Assembly: GCA_900553045.1 (NCBI GenBank)
Contig: USBW01000040.1
Span: forward strand, 1-6,706
DNA from: an uncultured Mycoplasmatota bacterium
Lineage (GTDB): Bacteria; Bacillota_I; Bacilli_A; RF39; UBA660
Direction of reading: 5' to 3'
Length of the DNA stretch: 6,706 nucleotides
Part shown: positions 5,163-6,706 of the stretch, piece after piece
Numbering within the stretch: the first letter of the stretch is position 1
Layout: each line of letters starts with the position of its first letter
Position numbers and translations under genes: made by a program
The notes under the pieces: generated by a model
Database searches by the model: none
What the model was told of the DNA's origin: nothing
The model's input: only the letters and a program-made list of their open reading frames with translations

Positions 5163-5190
5163 GTATTATTTTAAAGATCTTGGCAATAAT
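5163..5190 (+). promoter_or_regulatory. Candidate forespore (SigF/SigG-like) promoter of gpr
   Basis: GGCAATAAT (5182-5190) fits the GGnnAnAnT form of SigF -10 elements, and GTATT (5163-5167) resembles the GYATA -35, with a spacer of 14, slightly short. No SigA promoter is evident upstream of gpr. In B. subtilis gpr is made in the forespore. Tentative. Confidence 0.3.
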
Positions 5191-5207
5191 TAATAATGGG
5201 TGATTAT

Positions 5208-6239
5208 ATGCGCGAAATCGATTTAAAAAATTATGAGATTCATACCGATCTAGTACGCGATAGTATTATTAATAAGGTTAAAAGTGTCGATGAGGACATT
5301 TATGAAAAGTACTCTATTAAAGTAAGTCATATTAGAGTCAATGAAAAGTTAGCTAAGATTTTGGAAAAAAAAGAAGGGGACTATACGACTATTTATTTTG
5401 AAGATATTACGGATAATACTAATTATAAGCATTTGAAGGAGATTTTAACTAGTGAGTTAAAAAGAATGCTAGAAAAAGAAGGTGTTACCAAAGAAAAATC
5501 AGTTTTAATAGTAGGCCTTGGCAATGAAAAGTCAACTCCTGATGCTTTGGGTCCTAAAACGATTGAGAAGGTTTTAGCTACTAAACATATTTTTGCATTG
5601 ACTGGTTCTTTGGAAGAAGGTTTTAGTATTGTTAGCAAACTTGCTCCGGGGGTAATGGGGACAACTGGCATGGAAACTAGTGATATCATTGAAGGAGTTA
5701 TTAAAAAGACACTTCCTGATGCGATAATTGTTATTGATTCTTTGAAAAGTGATTCGATTAATAGAGTCTGTAAAACAATTCAAATTACCAATACGGGTAT
5801 AAGTCCTGGCAGTGGTATTGGCAATAAAAGAAAAGAGCTCTCTTATGATACTTTAAAGATCCCGGTTATTGCCATTGGTATTCCTATGGTAGTTGATGCT
5901 GTGACAATTGTTTCAGATACAACTAATTTTATGTTGAAGCATTTTAGTTATAATTTAAAAAATAAAGATAATATTAAAAATAAAATAATTCCTAGTCATA
6001 TGCGCAATTATTTGTTAGATAATGATTTAAAACTTTCAACCCAAGAGACTAATTATTTTTTAGGAGCTTTTGGAACTCTTTCAGATTTTGAAAAGAAGGC
6101 TTTAATATTTGATGTTTTAACACCAATTGGTTACAACTTGATCGTAACTCCTAAAGAGGTCGATGAACTTATTGAAAAGTTAGGTTTATTATTAGGGGAG
6201 AGCTTAAATATTGCTTTACATGAACACAGTAGTATATAA
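5208..6239 (+). CDS. gpr: Germination protease GPR (spore protease)
   Basis: GPR is the atypical aspartic protease (family A25) that starts degradation of small acid-soluble proteins when spores germinate. It is made in the forespore as an inactive zymogen that later loses a short N-terminal propeptide. The sequence shows the characteristic N-terminus DLKNYEIHTDLVRD, GLGNEKSTPDALGP around Asp112, IVIDSLKS around Asp177, TNTGISPGSGIGNKR, IGIPMVVDAVTIV, and a C-terminal LIVTPKEVDELIEKL. Asp112 and Asp177 match the proposed catalytic pair Asp127/Asp193 of B. megaterium GPR. I chose ATG 5208 over 5196 because GGGTGA lies four bases upstream of 5208 and the protein then begins like known family members. 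At 343 residues it is slightly shorter than the ~370 of Bacillus enzymes but complete. It is followed after 61 bp by a small membrane protein gene. Its presence argues that the organism forms spores. Confidence 0.95.
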   Translation: MREIDLKNYEIHTDLVRDSIINKVKSVDEDIYEKYSIKVSHIRVNEKLAKILEKKEGDYTTIYFEDITDNTNYKHLKEILTSELKRMLEKEGVTKEKSVLIVGLGNEKSTPDALGPKTIEKVLATKHIFALTGSLEEGFSIVSKLAPGVMGTTGMETSDIIEGVIKKTLPDAIIVIDSLKSDSINRVCKTIQITNTGISPGSGIGNKRKELSYDTLKIPVIAIGIPMVVDAVTIVSDTTNFMLKHFSYNLKNKDNIKNKIIPSHMRNYLLDNDLKLSTQETNYFLGAFGTLSDFEKKALIFDVLTPIGYNLIVTPKEVDELIEKLGLLLGESLNIALHEHSSI

Positions 6240-6300
6240 CGACAAAAACTCCAGGTTTTAATGTTTACAATAAATGTATATATTAGAATAGGAGAAGATT

Positions 6301-6621
6301 ATGAAAGAGAAGATTGCTAAATTTATTTTATTTGGTTTTGTAATTTTATTTGCTGGTCTTTTATTTGCCGATGCCAATGGTTATTATGTTAATAAGACTT
6401 ATGAGCATAAGACTTTAACTGAAGAACAGATCAAGAAGTTTGAAGAAGATATTAAAAATGGGGTCTCGATCGATGTTGAGGATTATACTATTAATAATGA
6501 AAAGGATTATACTAATAAGCTTTCTGATGGTATTTACAAGGTTTCTTTAAAGATCGAAAGTTTAGTTGATTCATTTTTAACGGCACTTTTTAATGGAGCT
6601 GGTAGTCTTATTTCCGGTTAA
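6301..6621 (+). CDS. Small single-pass membrane protein downstream of gpr
   Basis: A 106-residue protein that I do not firmly recognise. ATG 6301 follows a strong AGGAG site six bases upstream. Residues 7-23 (KFILFGFVILFAGLLFA) form one membrane segment or uncleaved signal. A charged, Lys/Glu/Asp-rich stretch follows (about 30-75, with LTEEQIKKFEEDIKNG and DVEDY), and then a C-terminal amphipathic helix (SDGIYKVSLKIESLVDSF) ending in ALFNGAGSLISG. Size, topology and place resemble YqxA (DUF3679), which lies near gpr and spoIIP in B. subtilis. That comparison rests on memory of gene order and general shape, not on a clear motif. Codon use matches its neighbours. It may be co-transcribed with gpr, since no convincing terminator lies between them; a weak TTTACA (6264-6269) and TAGAAT (6284-6289) are only 14 bp apart. 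Confidence 0.7.
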   Translation: MKEKIAKFILFGFVILFAGLLFADANGYYVNKTYEHKTLTEEQIKKFEEDIKNGVSIDVEDYTINNEKDYTNKLSDGIYKVSLKIESLVDSFLTALFNGAGSLISG

Positions 6622-6638
6622 CAAAAAGGCAAAACTTG

Positions 6639-6668
6639 TTGTCAAACAGGATTGAAACGTGTTATTAT
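6639..6668 (+). promoter_or_regulatory. SigA-type promoter for a gene right of the window
   Basis: TTGTCA (6639-6644), an 18-base spacer and TATTAT (6663-6668), with TG at the extended -10 position (TGTTATTAT). It lies 18 bp after the small membrane protein gene and points out of the window. By comparison with B. subtilis, lepA could follow, but nothing in the last 30 bases shows which gene it serves. Confidence 0.5.
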
Positions 6669-6706
6669 AAAAGTAGATAATAGTGTAGAATGACAAACTA
6701 ATTTCT

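Noticed and set aside
5423..5783. Two minus-strand frames inside gpr
   Set aside because: They are antisense to the most conserved part of gpr and show no recognisable features.
6245..6259. Small hairpin AAAAC/GTTTT after gpr as a terminator
   Set aside because: Only five mostly A-T pairs and no T run after it; too weak to call.
6620..6640. AACAA/TTGTT inverted repeat after the small membrane protein as a terminator
   Set aside because: Five weak pairs with a long loop and no T run; it overlaps the -35 of the next promoter.

Overview
The window is AT-rich DNA that looks like a chromosome segment of a low-GC, endospore-forming member of the Bacillota. It may belong to the uncultured gut Bacilli related to Erysipelotrichales, RF39 or the mollicutes, but that placement is inference. 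Three observations support it: Shine-Dalgarno sites of the AGGTGA/AGGAG type, the sporulation genes ylbJ and gpr, and a DUF285/BspA-type surface repeat gene. TGA is used as a stop codon (end of ylbJ), so the standard bacterial code applies rather than the mycoplasma code.

Layout from left to right. (1) 2-340, plus strand: the 3' end of a BspA-like leucine-rich-repeat surface protein built from 78-bp units, closed by a terminator. (2) 515-1763, minus strand: a two-gene unit, ylbJ (sporulation membrane protein) followed by a small XRE-type regulator. (3) 1807-2861, plus strand, divergent from ylbJ across 43 bp: a YlbL/SepM-type PDZ-Lon protease gene broken by a frameshift just after its membrane anchor. 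(4) 2951-3682, plus strand: miaA, which appears to lack about 60 internal residues. (5) 3702-4622, minus strand: a membrane-anchored transglutaminase-like protein with its own good promoter, convergent with miaA over a shared bidirectional terminator. (6) 4728-4991, minus strand: rpsT. (7) 5208-6621, plus strand: gpr (germination protease) followed by a small single-pass membrane protein. The window ends with a good promoter pointing out to the right.

The neighbourhoods echo Bacillus subtilis, recalled from memory: ylbJ and ylbL are near neighbours there, and rpsT, gpr, spoIIP, yqxA and lepA lie in series. Here spoIIP is absent after gpr, and the small membrane protein may occupy the yqxA position.

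Functionally the window mixes housekeeping (rpsT, miaA) with sporulation and germination (ylbJ, gpr, possibly the small membrane protein and the transglutaminase). Almost every transcription unit has a recognisable intrinsic terminator. I see no RNA genes, CRISPR array, insertion sequence or phage gene, and no clear new multi-gene system. The points most worth checking are the short MiaA, the split YlbL-like protease, the regulator coupled to ylbJ, and the structured rpsT-gpr intergenic region.
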